A stretch of 43,052 nt of DNA from Pelotomaculum propionicicum (GCF_004369225.1 NZ_QFFZ01000032.1:1-43052); one strand, 5' to 3'. Shown: positions 1 to 9,915, counted from the first letter of the stretch. Numbers and translations: made by a program. The notes: generated by a model not told the origin, from the sequence alone.

Positions 1-33
1 TCGCTCAGACGGTATCATACCGGAGGTTTATGA
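1..33 (+). CDS. 3' end of an upstream reading frame (partial)
   Basis: The first 33 bases are open in one frame and give ten residues (SLRRYHTGGL) before TGA at 31-33. That stop overlaps the ATG of the recombinase at 30-32 as ATGA, the usual sign of two translationally coupled genes. Clostridial tyrosine recombinases of this size are often encoded in rows of two or three coupled genes, so the upstream frame may be another recombinase. Only ten codons are visible, so the identity is not supported by the sequence itself. Confidence 0.3.
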   Translation, partial: SLRRYHTGGL

Positions 34-1073
34 TTTTGAAGAAGAGTAAAGATAACCTGTTCTCACATCTGCGAGAGTTTTTTACCATTTTCCTACCTAA
101 ACAGGCTCGGCGCAGCTCGCATACGATCCTAGCCACGCAGCAGGTGTGGAATATGCTGCTTTCCTTCGTCTGTTGCGCAACCGGTAAGCGTGTTGAGAGC
201 CTCACCTTTGCGGATCTTTCCCGCGAGAACGTGATGAATTTTCTGGATAAAATGCAGCAGACAAAAGGATGGACTCCGTCTACACGAAATCACCGACTAG
301 CACGCATCCGCTCATTTTTTCGTTATGTAGCCAGCATCGAACCAACACTTGTTTTTTATCTGGAAGACCTGCGGGGTATCCCGCTGCAAAAAGATGTGAA
401 CAAGTCCTTCATGCTGGAGTATATGTCCAAGGATGCAATAACCGCTGTTCTTCGCCAACCTGACCCATCCAAGAAAATCGGGATTCGCGATTTATTCTTT
501 TTGGTGTTAATGTATGACTCAGCTGCCCGTGACTGCGAAATGCTATCCATGCGTTTTTGTGATTTTGATCCGGTAGGAAAAGTTGTCTATTTATTAGGGA
601 AAGGGGACAAACCGAGAAGTGTACCGATTAGCGATGGTACAATTCAGCATTTTCACAGATACGCGAAAACCTTCCATCCCCAAAAAGACGGATTTGTTCC
701 CATGTTCTATACGATTCGGCATGGCAAAAAGGGGCAGATGTCTGATGACAACGTGGCCAGATTTGTCAGCAAATACGGAGATTCTGCAAAAGCTGAGTGC
801 TCAGAAGTCCCTGATTGTGTTCACCCACACTTGATCAGAAAAACGCGTGCCATGCTTCTGTATCAGGCAGGAATGCCACTAGAATTGCTAGCTCAGTTTC
901 TTGGTCATAACGATCCGATGACAACATTGATCTATGCCCGCGCAGACAACGAGATGAAGCGCAAAGCCATTGAGAGTGCATCGGTTGTGACCGGCTCAGT
1001 TAGTCCGGAAGCTGAAGAGGCTACATGGGACGGCAACGAAGAAATGATCAAGCGTCTACTTGGATTGGGCTAA
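30..1073 (+). CDS. Tyrosine recombinase / phage-type integrase
   Basis: A 347-residue site-specific recombinase of the lambda-integrase/XerC superfamily. The N-terminal half (about residues 15-110) is the SAM-like core-binding domain. The C-terminal half carries the catalytic signature: Arg in RDCEMLSMR (about 167), the HPHLIRKTR box (His-x-x-Arg, about 266-274), LGHNDPMTT with the conserved Gly-His, and the nucleophile Tyr in LIYARAD shortly after. The set looks complete, so the enzyme is probably active. A GGAGG ribosome site lies 4 bases before ATG, and the start overlaps the preceding stop. The gene is the only chromosomal-type plus-strand gene near the left edge and converges on ssrA, which suggests that the left part of the window is the end of a mobile element. 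The ssrA gene is intact, and the boundaries of such an element are not visible here. Confidence 0.88.
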   Translation: MILKKSKDNLFSHLREFFTIFLPKQARRSSHTILATQQVWNMLLSFVCCATGKRVESLTFADLSRENVMNFLDKMQQTKGWTPSTRNHRLARIRSFFRYVASIEPTLVFYLEDLRGIPLQKDVNKSFMLEYMSKDAITAVLRQPDPSKKIGIRDLFFLVLMYDSAARDCEMLSMRFCDFDPVGKVVYLLGKGDKPRSVPISDGTIQHFHRYAKTFHPQKDGFVPMFYTIRHGKKGQMSDDNVARFVSKYGDSAKAECSEVPDCVHPHLIRKTRAMLLYQAGMPLELLAQFLGHNDPMTTLIYARADNEMKRKAIESASVVTGSVSPEAEEATWDGNEEMIKRLLGLG

Positions 1074-1092
1074 AACAATATCCCGATAAATC

Positions 1093-1330
1093 GCTGGGGG
1101 CGTAATGAGTTGTCTTGCGTTCCCAGCATGGTTTGATAAATAATCGGAATACATCAAAAAACGGAATATGCCCTATCCTGCCAGTAGATAAGAGCTAAAT
1201 ATAGTATTTCCAGAAGGAATCCATTTATCTAACATTTATTAACATTTTCTAAAATTACGAGTTTAGGGACTAAACCAAATTTGACAACTCCACGATAAAT
1301 CTATTCGAGGGTTCAAATCCCCAAGGCATG
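1093..1330 (+). other. Non-coding stretch with tmRNA-like fragments
   Basis: The gap between the recombinase and ssrA holds no gene. It contains GGGGGCGTAATG at 1096-1107, identical to the first 12 bases of the functional tmRNA, followed by one mismatch and GTT. About 200 bases later comes ACTCC and then GAGGGTTCAAATCCCC (about 1309-1323), which resembles the T-arm end of tmRNA or tRNA. The order and plus-strand orientation would fit a decayed tmRNA copy, but the acceptor ends do not pair and no tag reading frame is recognisable. A GCTGGG/CCCAGC inverted repeat (1093-1098 and 1122-1127) encloses the first fragment. Confidence 0.3.
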
Positions 1331-1356
1331 TCTAAAAACTCGAAATGCATCTACGG

Positions 1357-1391
1357 AAAACGAGCCTTCCAAAATCGCTTCGAAAGGCTCG
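1357..1391 (-). terminator. Rho-independent terminator of ssrA
   Basis: On the minus strand an 8-bp stem (CGAGCCTT/AAGGCTCG, bases 1384-1391 with 1361-1368) and a 15-base loop are followed by TTTT. It lies about 57 bases past the encoded CCA end of ssrA and is the only hairpin with a T run in this gap. Confidence 0.6.
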
Positions 1392-1447
1392 CAAATCCGC
1401 ATGGTTACTGGGCAAAACAGCCCTGCATCTAAATTGATCACACATTA

Positions 1448-1800
1448 TGGTGGAGGCGGGGGGAATCGAACCCACCGTCCGGAAGACCGACCACAGGAGT
1501 TTCTCCGAGCGCAGGCTGCAGTTTAGGTTTCGCGCCGCGGGCGCCTACAGCCGGGCTCCCTTGGCACTATCTCGATAGATCTTGCTCAAACCCTCCGAGA
1601 ATTGGGACTTGAGCCAGCCCGTTTAAATGACCCCCTGGCCCGGGCCACGGGCCCAGCGCGGGTAGAAGGTTAACAGCAATTAAGCTGCTAAGGCGTATTC
1701 GTTGTTGGCAATTATAATTTTTCCACCGTTTTGCGGGCTGATGGAAACCCCGGCTCGCTCCTCCTGCCACCGCTTCCCCCGTCGAACCCATTACGCCCCC
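1448..1800 (-). ncRNA. ssrA: tmRNA (transfer-messenger RNA)
   Basis: This 353-nt RNA rescues stalled ribosomes with SmpB. The 5' end GGGGGCGTAATGGGTTCGAC and the 3' end, which includes TTCGATTCC of the T-arm and an encoded CCA, are canonical. The acceptor stem GGGGGCG pairs with CGCCTCC with one G-U pair. The tag frame runs from 1709 down to 1680: GCC AAC AAC GAA TAC GCC TTA GCA GCT TAA, giving ANNEYALAA, with the classical YALAA protease-degradation end. Just upstream of the resume codon is an AT-rich block. smpB is the next gene upstream, so the RNA and its partner protein are likely made together. The RNA is intact despite the recombinase nearby. Confidence 0.97.
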
Positions 1801-1849
1801 ATGTTGTTTTGGGTCATAGGCCCAAGAGTTATTGTGACAGTTAAATTTT

Positions 1850-2311
1850 CTAATGAAGTCTCAGCTTTTCCTTTACCGCCCGGTCTATTTCCCTCCTCGC
1901 GTCTCTTGCGGCGATGTCGTCCCTGCGGTCGTAAAGCTTCTTGCCTTTGGCCAGGGCCAGCTCGACCTTGGCCAGGCCGTCCTTGAAATAAACCTTCAGC
2001 GGGATTAAGGCCAGGCCCTTTTCCCTGGTCTTGCCCAAAAGCCGCAGGATCTCCTGCTTGTGCATCAGCAGCCTGCGGGTGCGCTTGGGCTCGTGGTTGA
2101 ACCGGTTCCCCTGGTCATAAGGACTTATATGCATATTATACAGCATCAACTCGGCGTTTTCAACGCGGGCATAGCTGTCCTGCAGGTTGGCCTTGCCGGC
2201 GCGCAGGGACTTGACCTCGGTCCCGGTCAAAGCCAGGCCGGCCTCGTAAGTCTCCAGGATGAAGTATTCATGCCTGGCCTTTCGGTTTTCAGTGACAGTT
2301 TTAACAGCCAT
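1850..2311 (-). CDS. smpB: SsrA-binding protein SmpB
   Basis: A 153-residue protein of normal family length that binds the tRNA-like part of tmRNA and brings it to stalled ribosomes. It has the full family pattern: [17 protein letters not shown] near the N-terminus, [20 protein letters not shown] in the OB-fold, [14 protein letters not shown], and a basic C-terminal tail with [20 protein letters not shown]. It begins with ATG and lies directly upstream of ssrA with only 49 bases between. A strong sigma-A-type promoter precedes it at 2403-2430. Confidence 0.97.
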   Translation of the reverse strand: MAVKTVTENRKARHEYFILETYEAGLALTGTEVKSLRAGKANLQDSYARVENAELMLYNMHISPYDQGNRFNHEPKRTRRLLMHKQEILRLLGKTREKGLALIPLKVYFKDGLAKVELALAKGKKLYDRRDDIAARDARREIDRAVKEKLRLH

Positions 2312-2402
2312 ACCCGTATCTCCCGAAAAATAAACCCCTTTTCCAGCTTGTGACGCGGATAAGGGTATTACAAGACAAGACGGTTATCTCATTTGCAATT
2401 TA

Positions 2403-2430
2403 ATTATAGCAGTGCCGTTTTTTTTGTCAA
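2403..2430 (-). promoter_or_regulatory. Sigma-A promoter for smpB (and ssrA)
   Basis: Read on the minus strand, a consensus -35 TTGACA (2425-2430) and a consensus -10 TATAAT (2403-2408) are separated by 16 bases that begin with an A run. Transcription would start near 2396, leaving a leader of about 85 bases to the smpB ATG. Confidence 0.8.
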
Positions 2431-2478
2431 GGAGGTATAAGAATGCATATGCCCGTGGCAAGACAAAGACATAGGAAT

Positions 2479-2544
2479 GGGGACACACCTCTCTTATCGG
2501 CAGCACTCTGAGGTCGGAGGAATGTCCCCGATTGGAATGTCCCC
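2479..2544. repeat. GGGGACA...TGTCCCC palindromic repeat, copy 1
   Basis: GGGGACA at 2479-2485 pairs with TGTCCCC at 2523-2529, with an inner ACCTC/GAGGT stem. The right arm is duplicated in tandem (a second TGTCCCC at 2538-2544, within repeated GGAATGTCCCCGA). A second locus with the same arms and the same inner ACCTCT start lies at 38504-38532, so this is a dispersed element. It fills the gap between the HD gene and smpB, upstream of the smpB promoter. Confidence 0.65.
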
Positions 2545-2555
2545 GACTACACCAA

Positions 2556-3107
2556 TTATAGTTTTAACTCCGCAGCAATTCCCTGCATGGCCTCCAGCCC
2601 GAGTCCCAGAAACTCTTCCAGTGAAAGTCCCATCTCGGAGCAGGCCTTGATCGTTTCCCTGTTGGCGCCGCGGGCAAAGCTTTTTTCGTGAAAGCGGTTT
2701 ATTAAAAACGGCACGTCTATGGCCGCTAATTTCTTCTCCGGGCGAATTAAGGCCCCGGCTACAATCATGCCGGTTAGAGGGTCGGTGGCGAAAAGGGCCT
2801 TGTCCATCAATGACAGGCGGGGCAGCCCGTGGCGGGAGTTATGCACTTTCACCGCATATACGATTTCTTCGGAGAGCCCAAGCTCAGCCAGCAACTCCGC
2901 ACCTTCCAGGCTGTGCTTCTCTGGATCGTCCTTGGTGCGGTCGTAGTCAATGTCGTGCAGCAGCCCGGCCAGGCCCCAGACTTCCACGTCCTGGCCAAAA
3001 TGTTTGGCCAGCCGGCGCATCACCGCTTCAACGGCGAGAGAGTGGTTAAATAGGTTCTTGTTGGTAAGGTTTTTCTTTAATAGTGCCAGAGCTTCTTCTC
3101 TGTTCAT
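2556..3107 (-). CDS. HD-domain (HDIG) protein, predicted phosphohydrolase
   Basis: A 183-residue single-domain HD protein. The metal-binding pattern is visible: His in KNLFNHSLAVE (about residue 22), HD in GLLHDIDYD (about 51-52), His in KHSLEGA, and VKVHNSRHGLP with a further His. This matches the HDIG subfamily of small stand-alone HD proteins, probably acting on a nucleotide or phosphoester. The substrate is unknown. The start ATG overlaps the stop of the thioesterase gene by four bases (ATGA), so the two are translationally coupled. Nothing in the sequence links the pair to smpB beyond co-orientation. Confidence 0.85.
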   Translation of the reverse strand: MNREEALALLKKNLTNKNLFNHSLAVEAVMRRLAKHFGQDVEVWGLAGLLHDIDYDRTKDDPEKHSLEGAELLAELGLSEEIVYAVKVHNSRHGLPRLSLMDKALFATDPLTGMIVAGALIRPEKKLAAIDVPFLINRFHEKSFARGANRETIKACSEMGLSLEEFLGLGLEAMQGIAAELKL

Positions 3108-3547
3108 TCTGCGTCACCTTTCTCAGGCAAATTGCCCGGCCCGACTTTCAAAAACTTGGCCCTGGCCCGCGCGGCCAGTGAGCCGTCCGGCAGGATAATC
3201 CGGGCAGTCATTTCGATCAGCTTTCCCTTTTGGGACACCCCGCTGCTTTCCACGGTCAGCCTGACACCCACCGGGACCGGCTTGCTGTAACGGATGGTCA
3301 TTTCAGCGGTCATGGTGATCAGGTTCCTGACCCACAGCCACCTGCCCATAGCTTCATCCAGCATGGTGGCGACCAGGCCGCCGTGCACCACGTCGTTCCA
3401 GCCCATATGCTCAGGGCGGGCTGTGTAGTAAGCCCTGCAGACATCCCCGTCGTCCTCAAACTCCATCTTGAGCCCGATGGGGTTGTTCGGGCTGCAGCCA
3501 AAACAGATATTAGTTTCATCTTTAAGCGGTTTGGTCAATGAAGTCAC
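3104..3547 (-). CDS. PaaI-type hotdog-fold thioesterase
   Basis: A 147-residue hotdog-fold protein. The acyl-CoA thioesterase signature lies around residues 50-70 (HMGWNDVVHGGLVATMLDEAMG), including HGG and the conserved acidic residue in LDEA. The N-terminal CFGCSPNNPIGLKM is typical of the PaaI/UPF0152-like subgroup. It probably hydrolyses small or aromatic acyl-CoA thioesters. The start is GTG with GGAAGGA five bases upstream. It overlaps the HD-domain gene and follows the hppA terminator closely, so its own promoter would have to lie in that terminator region or arise by read-through. Confidence 0.85.
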   Translation of the reverse strand: MTSLTKPLKDETNICFGCSPNNPIGLKMEFEDDGDVCRAYYTARPEHMGWNDVVHGGLVATMLDEAMGRWLWVRNLITMTAEMTIRYSKPVPVGVRLTVESSGVSQKGKLIEMTARIILPDGSLAARARAKFLKVGPGNLPEKGDAE

Positions 3548-3575
3548 ATCCTTCCGCTTTTATTATTCGGATTCT

Positions 3576-3600
3576 AAAAAAACTGCCGGGTTGCCCCGGC
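3576..3600 (-). terminator. Terminator after hppA
   Basis: On the minus strand GCCGGG and CCCGGC (3595-3600 with 3585-3590) form a GC-rich stem with a 4-base loop, followed by seven T residues (3576-3582). It lies 11 bases past the hppA stop. Confidence 0.85.
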
Positions 3601-3610
3601 GTTTTTTGTT

Positions 3611-5686
3611 TTAGTGGAAAAGAACCGAGCCGATAATCAGGGAGATTGTACCGGCTACCTTGATCAGCGGGTTCATCGCCGGCCCTGAAGTATCCTTGCA
3701 GGGGTCACCCACGGTGTCACCGATAACAGCCGCCTGGTGCACCGGGTTTGGCTGCCCGTCTACCTTTTTGCCGCCCAGGTTACCCGCCTCAATCCATTTC
3801 TTGGCGTTGTCCCAGGCGCCTCCGGCGTTGGCCAGGAAAAGCGCCATCAAGACACCGGTCGCAGTCAGGCCGGCCAGGTAACCGGCCAGGGCCAGCGCGC
3901 CCAGGCCGAATCCAACGATCAGTGGCATGATTACAGCCACCAGACCAGGGAAGATCATCTTTTGAATGGCGGCGCCGGTAGCGATACTGACGCAGCGGGC
4001 GTAGTCCGGTTTTTCAGTCCCGTCCATGATTCCCTTGATTTCGCGGAACTGGCGGCGCACTTCGTTCACCATGCCGTAGGCAGCCTCACCAACCGCGCGC
4101 ATGGTGGAGGAACCGATCACGAAAGGAATCGAAGCGCCGATCAGCAGTCCTACCAGGACCAGGGGGTCGTTAAGGTTGATCACCAGGTGGCCGTTAGTAA
4201 GCAGGTGCTGCAGTTTGGGGTTCCTGACCACTTCATCGGCAAAGGCCTGGAAGAGGGCCAGCGCGGTCAGGGCGGCGGAACCGATGGCAAAACCTTTGGC
4301 GATAGCGGCGGTGGTGTTACCCACAGCGTCCAGTTTATCGGTCTTTTGGCGGACTTCAGGCGGCAGCCCGGCCATTTCGGCAATCCCGCCGGCGTTGTCG
4401 GCGACAGGTCCGAAAGAGTCCATGGCCACCACGATACCGGCGGTGGAAAGCATGCCCATGGCCGCCATGGCGATACCGTAAATAGCGTGGGTGGGCTGAA
4501 TCCAGCCGGCTACCCAGAAGGCGAAATAAATAGCTCCCGCGAAAAACACCATCGGCCAAAACACAGACTCCAGGCCCACCGCCAGGCCATGAATGACGTT
4601 GGTGGCCGGGCCGGTCTTGGAAGCCTCGGCGATGCGCAGGCAGGGAGGTTTGTTGTTGGCGGTGTAGTACTCGGTCAGGGCGCCGATGGCCACGTTGACG
4701 ATCAGGCCGGCGAGTACGGCGAAGAATATACCCAGACCCTCGCTGCCGAAGGTCCAGCTGGCCAGTAAGTAAACGCCTATGGCTGTCATAACATTGGTCG
4801 ACCACAGGCCCACATTCAGGGCCGCCTGCGGGTTGCCGCCCTCACCGGTGCGGACAAAGAAGGTGCCCAGAATGGAAGCGATAATACCGATAGCGCCTAC
4901 CACCAGGGGGAAGAGCGCTCCTTTAACTCCAAAAATGGAATTGCCGATGATCATGGCGGCGATGGTTGTGGCCGCGTAAGACTCGAACAGGTCGGCGCCC
5001 ATGCCGGCGGTGTCGCCCACGTTGTCGCCCACGTTGTCGGCGATGGTGGCCGGGTTGCGCGGGTCATCCTCGGGGATACCGGCCTCAACCTTGCCGACCA
5101 GGTCGGCGCCCACATCGGCGGCCTTGGTGTAGATACCGCCGCCTACCCTGGCGAAGAACGCGATGGCGCTGGCGCCGAAGGCAAAGCTGTTAATAACCAC
5201 AGGGTCTTTATAAATCAGGAATAATACCGAAACTCCCAGCAGGCCGAGACCCGCCACGGAAAGGCCCATAACCGCGCCGGCGCGGAAAGATACTTTTAAA
5301 GCTTTGCCCAGGCCGAAGCTCCGGGCGGCTTCCGCGGTGCGCGCGTTGGACTTGGTAGTGCTGTTCATGCCGATGTATCCGGCAATAGCCGAGCTGATGG
5401 CGCCTACCAGGAATGATACGGCCAGGGCGCCCCCCTGCACGCGGGGGTCCAGCCTCGGCAGCACCAGGACCAGTAAAATGGCGATAATAATGGTAAACGG
5501 TATCAACGTCTTATACTGGCGGTTCAGGTAGGCCATGGCGCCTTCCTGGATCGCCTCAGATATCTCTTTCATTTTGGGCGTACCCATCGACTCTTTCAGA
5601 ATAGCGGCAAAAGTCACAAGAGCAAAGAGCAGGGCTACCGCCCCAACAATTGCACCGATTGCGGCTAGTGTCATAGATTCCTGCAC
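3611..5686 (-). CDS. hppA: Membrane-bound ion-pumping pyrophosphatase, K+-dependent type
   Basis: A 691-residue polytopic membrane protein that couples hydrolysis of pyrophosphate to H+ or Na+ export. The substrate-binding loop is present ([20 protein letters not shown], followed by [19 protein letters not shown]). So are the second acidic cluster ([16 protein letters not shown]) and the terminal [15 protein letters not shown]. The family switch position reads GNTTAA rather than GNTTKA; Ala here is the mark of K+-dependent enzymes, while Lys replaces the K+ in the independent class. Whether it pumps H+ or Na+ cannot be decided by eye. The start is GTG with GAGGAGG upstream. secG lies 31 bases upstream, and a terminator follows. 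Such pumps are common in energy-limited anaerobes, where they recover energy from biosynthetic pyrophosphate. Confidence 0.96.
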   Translation of the reverse strand: MQESMTLAAIGAIVGAVALLFALVTFAAILKESMGTPKMKEISEAIQEGAMAYLNRQYKTLIPFTIIIAILLVLVLPRLDPRVQGGALAVSFLVGAISSAIAGYIGMNSTTKSNARTAEAARSFGLGKALKVSFRAGAVMGLSVAGLGLLGVSVLFLIYKDPVVINSFAFGASAIAFFARVGGGIYTKAADVGADLVGKVEAGIPEDDPRNPATIADNVGDNVGDTAGMGADLFESYAATTIAAMIIGNSIFGVKGALFPLVVGAIGIIASILGTFFVRTGEGGNPQAALNVGLWSTNVMTAIGVYLLASWTFGSEGLGIFFAVLAGLIVNVAIGALTEYYTANNKPPCLRIAEASKTGPATNVIHGLAVGLESVFWPMVFFAGAIYFAFWVAGWIQPTHAIYGIAMAAMGMLSTAGIVVAMDSFGPVADNAGGIAEMAGLPPEVRQKTDKLDAVGNTTAAIAKGFAIGSAALTALALFQAFADEVVRNPKLQHLLTNGHLVINLNDPLVLVGLLIGASIPFVIGSSTMRAVGEAAYGMVNEVRRQFREIKGIMDGTEKPDYARCVSIATGAAIQKMIFPGLVAVIMPLIVGFGLGALALAGYLAGLTATGVLMALFLANAGGAWDNAKKWIEAGNLGGKKVDGQPNPVHQAAVIGDTVGDPCKDTSGPAMNPLIKVAGTISLIIGSVLFH

Positions 5687-5717
5687 TGGCTTATTTCCTC
5701 CTCATCCTAAGAAACTT

Positions 5718-5951
5718 CTATTGAATAACAACCAAAACAAGCGCTGTCAATCCGAACAGGACAGCGACACCGATAGTGACCTTGCCTAAAAGCTCGTCCA
5801 TCCCTTTTTTCTTGCCAAACAGAGTTTCGGCGCCGCCGGAAATAACTCCGGAGAGGCCGGCGCTCCTGCCGGACTGCAGAACTACGGCTGTAATCAGGCC
5901 TATCGACAGAAGTACATGAAATACGGTCAGTATAATTTTTGCTGCGCCCAC
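5718..5951 (-). CDS. secG: Preprotein translocase subunit SecG
   Basis: A 77-residue SecG with two membrane helices (about residues 5-25 and 54-75) flanking the conserved glycine-rich turn [26 protein letters not shown]. It is the accessory subunit of the SecYEG channel. The start is GTG with GGAGGGAAATAG upstream. secG follows eno as in many Gram-positive genomes and has its own promoter at the eno 3' end. hppA is probably in the same transcript. Confidence 0.93.
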   Translation of the reverse strand: MGAAKIILTVFHVLLSIGLITAVVLQSGRSAGLSGVISGGAETLFGKKKGMDELLGKVTIGVAVLFGLTALVLVVIQ

Positions 5952-5985
5952 CTATTTCCCTCCTCTGACTAAAATACCAAAAGAC

Positions 5986-6014
5986 ATTATATCATAATGT
6001 GAAAAATCTGTAAA
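5986..6014 (-). promoter_or_regulatory. Sigma-A promoter for secG-hppA
   Basis: On the minus strand -35 TTTACA (6009-6014) and -10 TATAAT (5986-5991) are separated by exactly 17 bases. The -35 directly abuts the eno stop codon. The -10 lies in a perfect ACATTAT/ATAATGT inverted repeat (5984-6000), which could be an operator or chance. Confidence 0.75.
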
Positions 6015-7316
<1,302 letters not shown>

Positions 7317-7433
7317 TCACTCCTTCTAAGTTATGGACAGGCGCCTCAAGGCCCATCCCTTACTTTTAGTTTTCCAGTTTCTAAAAAAACAAGTCGTAAA
7401 CTTTAAGGGGTAGGCATCAACCAATCCTCTTTT

Positions 7434-7518
7434 GTTGAAGACCCGTAGAAATTCATAATATACCTACGGCCAATAGCCTACGCCCTACGACTCGTTATAG
7501 CCTACGTCCTATGACTCA
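7434..7518 (-). repeat. Heptamer-array element 1 (gpmI 3' end)
   Basis: Bases 7463-7518 are eight consecutive 7-base units of the CCTACGG/CCTACGA/CGTCCTA type. Next to them, at 7434-7467 and read on the minus strand, is a copy of the core sequence shared with elements 3, 4 and 6 (GTAGGTATATTATGAATTTC then TACGGGTCTT). The gpmI stop TAG at 7509-7511 lies inside the array. A mirrored second array is at best degenerate here (AAGTCGTAAAC...GTAGGC around 7391-7416). Confidence 0.7.
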
Positions 7519-9053
7519 ATCAGTGTATCTCCCGTCATCTCCGGCGGTTTGGCTATGCCCAACAGCTGCAGCATGGTCGGCGCTATATCCCTGAGGCAGC
7601 CGTCCCGCAAGCGGATGCCGGCTGTGTCGCGTTTGACTAAGATAAAGGGCACGGGGTTGGTAGTGTGGGCGGTGTGGGGATGGCCCTCTTTGTCCTTCAT
7701 CTCGTCGGCATTGCCGTGGTCGGCCGTAATCAGAAGCGTGCCGTCACGCTCAAGCACGGCGGCGGCCACCTTCCCCAGACAGCTGTCTATTGTGTTTAAA
7801 GCTTTGACCGTGGCTTCCATGTCTCCGGTGTGCCCTACCATATCAGGGTTGGCGTAATTCATAATGATTACCCCGTGCCGTCCGGCCTCCAACTGCTCTA
7901 GAAACTTTTCGGTGATTTCGTTCGCGCTCATTTCAGGCTTCTGGTCATAGGTGGCTACTTTAGGTGAGGGTATCAGGATCCTTTCTTCCAGCGGGTTCGG
8001 CTCCTCCACGCCCCCATTAAAAAAAAACGTAACGTGGGCGTATTTTTCTGTTTCCGCCAGCCTCAGCTGGCTGATTCCGTTTTTGCTGAGAACCTCCCCC
8101 AGCGTGTTGTTTAATGACTGCGGCTTAAAAGCGACAGGCGCGTCAATACTTTTATCGTAAAGGGTCATGCAGGTGAAATGAACACCGGGAAAACCTTTCT
8201 TCCTGGTAAAACCGCTAAAATTGTGGTCGACGAAAGCCCTGGTTATCTCCCTGGCCCGGTCAGGTCTGAAGTTAAAAAAAATAACTGAGTCGCCGCTGCG
8301 GATATTGCCGACGGCCATGCCGTCGTGGTGTATGATCACTGTCGGCTGGATAAATTCGTCGGTCTCGCTTCTCGCGTAGCCCCGGTCAATCGCCTCAGCC
8401 GTGGTTTCGGTATGGAAGCCCTCGCCGCAGGTCATAGCGTTAAAGGCTCTCTCCACCCGGTCCCAGCGGCGGTCCCTGTCCATGGCGAAGTAGCGGCCCA
8501 TAATGGTGGCTGCGGCCCCAAAGCCCAGTTCGCTGAATTTTTTTTCCAAAGGTTCAGTATATTCTTTGGCGTTGGCAGGCGGCACGTCGCGCCCGTCCAG
8601 AAACGCGTGCACAAAAACTTTGCGCATGTTCTCCTTTGCCGCCAGGGCTAACAGGGCGTACAGGTGGTTGATATGGCTGTGCACCCCTCCGTCGGACAGC
8701 AGGCCCATTAAATGCAGAGCCCCGCCGCTTTCCCTGGCGCGGTTTACCGCGTCCAGCAAAACTTCGTTTTTAAAAAAGCTCCCGTCTTTGACCGCCCGGG
8801 TGATCCTGGTAAGGTCCTGGTAGACCACCCGGCCGGCCCCAATATTAAGGTGCCCTACCTCCGAGTTGCCCATTTGCCCTTCCGGCAGCCCAACCTCCTC
8901 GCCTGAACAGGTAAGCAGGCTGTGCGGGTAACCGGCCAGGATTTTTTTGTAATTCGGCAAGTCAGCCCTGGCTATAGCGTTGCCCTCCGGACTGGGATTC
9001 ACACCCCAGCCGTCTAGGATCAGCAAAACCAGGGTCTTTCCATTTACTGTCAA
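7509..9053 (-). CDS. gpmI: 2,3-bisphosphoglycerate-independent phosphoglycerate mutase
   Basis: A 514-residue, two-domain, Mn-dependent mutase (alkaline-phosphatase superfamily) interconverting 3- and 2-phosphoglycerate. The N-terminal metal site LLILDGWG and the phosphoserine nucleophile in QMGNSEVGHLNIGAGR (about residue 62) are present. So are FLDGRDVPP, the metal ligands in NYANPDMVGHTGD, and ITADHGNADEM near the C-terminus. The start is TTG; GGAGGTAAGG lies about 4-7 bases upstream, and no better in-frame start exists near the family N-terminus. The last codons, through the TAG stop, fall in a heptamer array. Confidence 0.97.
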   Translation of the reverse strand: MTVNGKTLVLLILDGWGVNPSPEGNAIARADLPNYKKILAGYPHSLLTCSGEEVGLPEGQMGNSEVGHLNIGAGRVVYQDLTRITRAVKDGSFFKNEVLLDAVNRARESGGALHLMGLLSDGGVHSHINHLYALLALAAKENMRKVFVHAFLDGRDVPPANAKEYTEPLEKKFSELGFGAAATIMGRYFAMDRDRRWDRVERAFNAMTCGEGFHTETTAEAIDRGYARSETDEFIQPTVIIHHDGMAVGNIRSGDSVIFFNFRPDRAREITRAFVDHNFSGFTRKKGFPGVHFTCMTLYDKSIDAPVAFKPQSLNNTLGEVLSKNGISQLRLAETEKYAHVTFFFNGGVEEPNPLEERILIPSPKVATYDQKPEMSANEITEKFLEQLEAGRHGVIIMNYANPDMVGHTGDMEATVKALNTIDSCLGKVAAAVLERDGTLLITADHGNADEMKDKEGHPHTAHTTNPVPFILVKRDTAGIRLRDGCLRDIAPTMLQLLGIAKPPEMTGDTLIES

Positions 9054-9071
9054 AACCTTACCTCCAAATTC

Positions 9072-9145
9072 GGTAGTCGGTTGTCGGTAGTCAGTAGTCG
9101 GAAAAAATAATTTTACTGACTACCGACTACTCACTACTCACTACT
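9072..9145. repeat. Heptamer-array element 2 (tpiA 3' end), mirrored arms
   Basis: The left arm has four units of GGTAGTC type (9072-9099). The right arm has four units of GACTACC/CACTACT type (9118-9145). The arms are inverted relative to each other across an AT-rich 18-base centre, so the whole 74-bp block can fold into one long hairpin in RNA or single-stranded DNA. The right arm encodes the last five residues and stop of TpiA. No core sequence is present in this short version. Confidence 0.8.
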
Positions 9146-9894
9146 GCTCTTATAATTCCTGTGAAGCTTGCGGCTTCCAGGCTGGCGCCGCCTACCAGGG
9201 CGCCGTCGATATCGGGCTTGGCCATCAGCCCCGCGGCGTTTTCCGGCTTGACGCTGCCGCCGTACTGGATGCGTACGCGCCCGGCGGCGCTGTCCCCGTA
9301 TAGTCCAGCTACGATGCCCCGGATAAAGCTGATCACCTGCTGGGCATCCTCGTCTGAGGCGGTTTTACCTGTCCCGATAGCCCAGACCGGCTCATAAGCT
9401 ATGACCATGCCGGCCACCTGCTCGCCGGTTAGAGCGGCCAGCCCCGCCTCAGTCTGGGTCCGCACAACTTTTTCAGTAACACCTGCTTCTCTTTCAGCGA
9501 GTGTTTCGCCCACACACATGATCGGGGTGAGGCCCTGGGCAAAAACCGCTTTCACCTTGCGGTTGACGTTTTCATCGGTCTCGCCGAAGTACTGCCTCCG
9601 CTCCGAATGGCCTATGATCACGTAACGGCAGCCGGCGTCCCGCAGCATTACCGGCGATATTTCCCCGGTATAGGCGCCCTTGTCCTCCCAGTGCACATTC
9701 TGCGCTCCGACCGCTATGTCCGTGCCTCTTAAAGCTTCAACCACGGGAGCCAGGGCGGTAAAAGGAGGACACACAGCCACCTCGACTCCGTCACAGCCGG
9801 CTGCCGCCTCTTTTATCTCCTGTACCAGGGCAAGAGCTTCCGCTATGGTTTTATGCATTTTCCAGTTTCCCGCAATGATGGGCCTGCGCGACAT
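9127..9894 (-). CDS. tpiA: Triosephosphate isomerase
   Basis: A 255-residue TIM-barrel enzyme. Motifs: AGNWKMHKT with the substrate Lys, the catalytic His in [11 protein letters not shown], the catalytic Glu in [14 protein letters not shown], and the phosphate loop [10 protein letters not shown] and GALVGGASL. The start is ATG. The C-terminus VVSSE and the stop are encoded by repeated GTAGTGA heptamers, so the natural tail has probably been replaced by the repeat. This is unlikely to hurt, because it lies past the last barrel helix. It is in the glycolytic operon between pgk and gpmI. Confidence 0.98.
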   Translation of the reverse strand: MSRRPIIAGNWKMHKTIAEALALVQEIKEAAAGCDGVEVAVCPPFTALAPVVEALRGTDIAVGAQNVHWEDKGAYTGEISPVMLRDAGCRYVIIGHSERRQYFGETDENVNRKVKAVFAQGLTPIMCVGETLAEREAGVTEKVVRTQTEAGLAALTGEQVAGMVIAYEPVWAIGTGKTASDEDAQQVISFIRGIVAGLYGDSAAGRVRIQYGGSVKPENAAGLMAKPDIDGALVGGASLEAASFTGIIRAVVSSE

Positions 9895-9915
9895 ATACTC
9901 ACCCCCCGTATTAGC

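Noticed and set aside
1448-1480. ssrA 3' end as the attachment site of the recombinase element
   Set aside because: ssrA is complete with its encoded CCA, and no direct repeat of its last 20 bases is found near the recombinase.
1801-1849. Separate promoter for ssrA
   Set aside because: Only a poor TATGAC with no good -35; a TTGGG/CCCAA inverted repeat covers it. The smpB promoter can serve both.
3737-4768. 343-codon plus-strand frame opposite hppA
   Set aside because: It is the antisense shadow of a GC-rich, strongly conserved gene; it has His/Gly-rich composition and no ribosome site.
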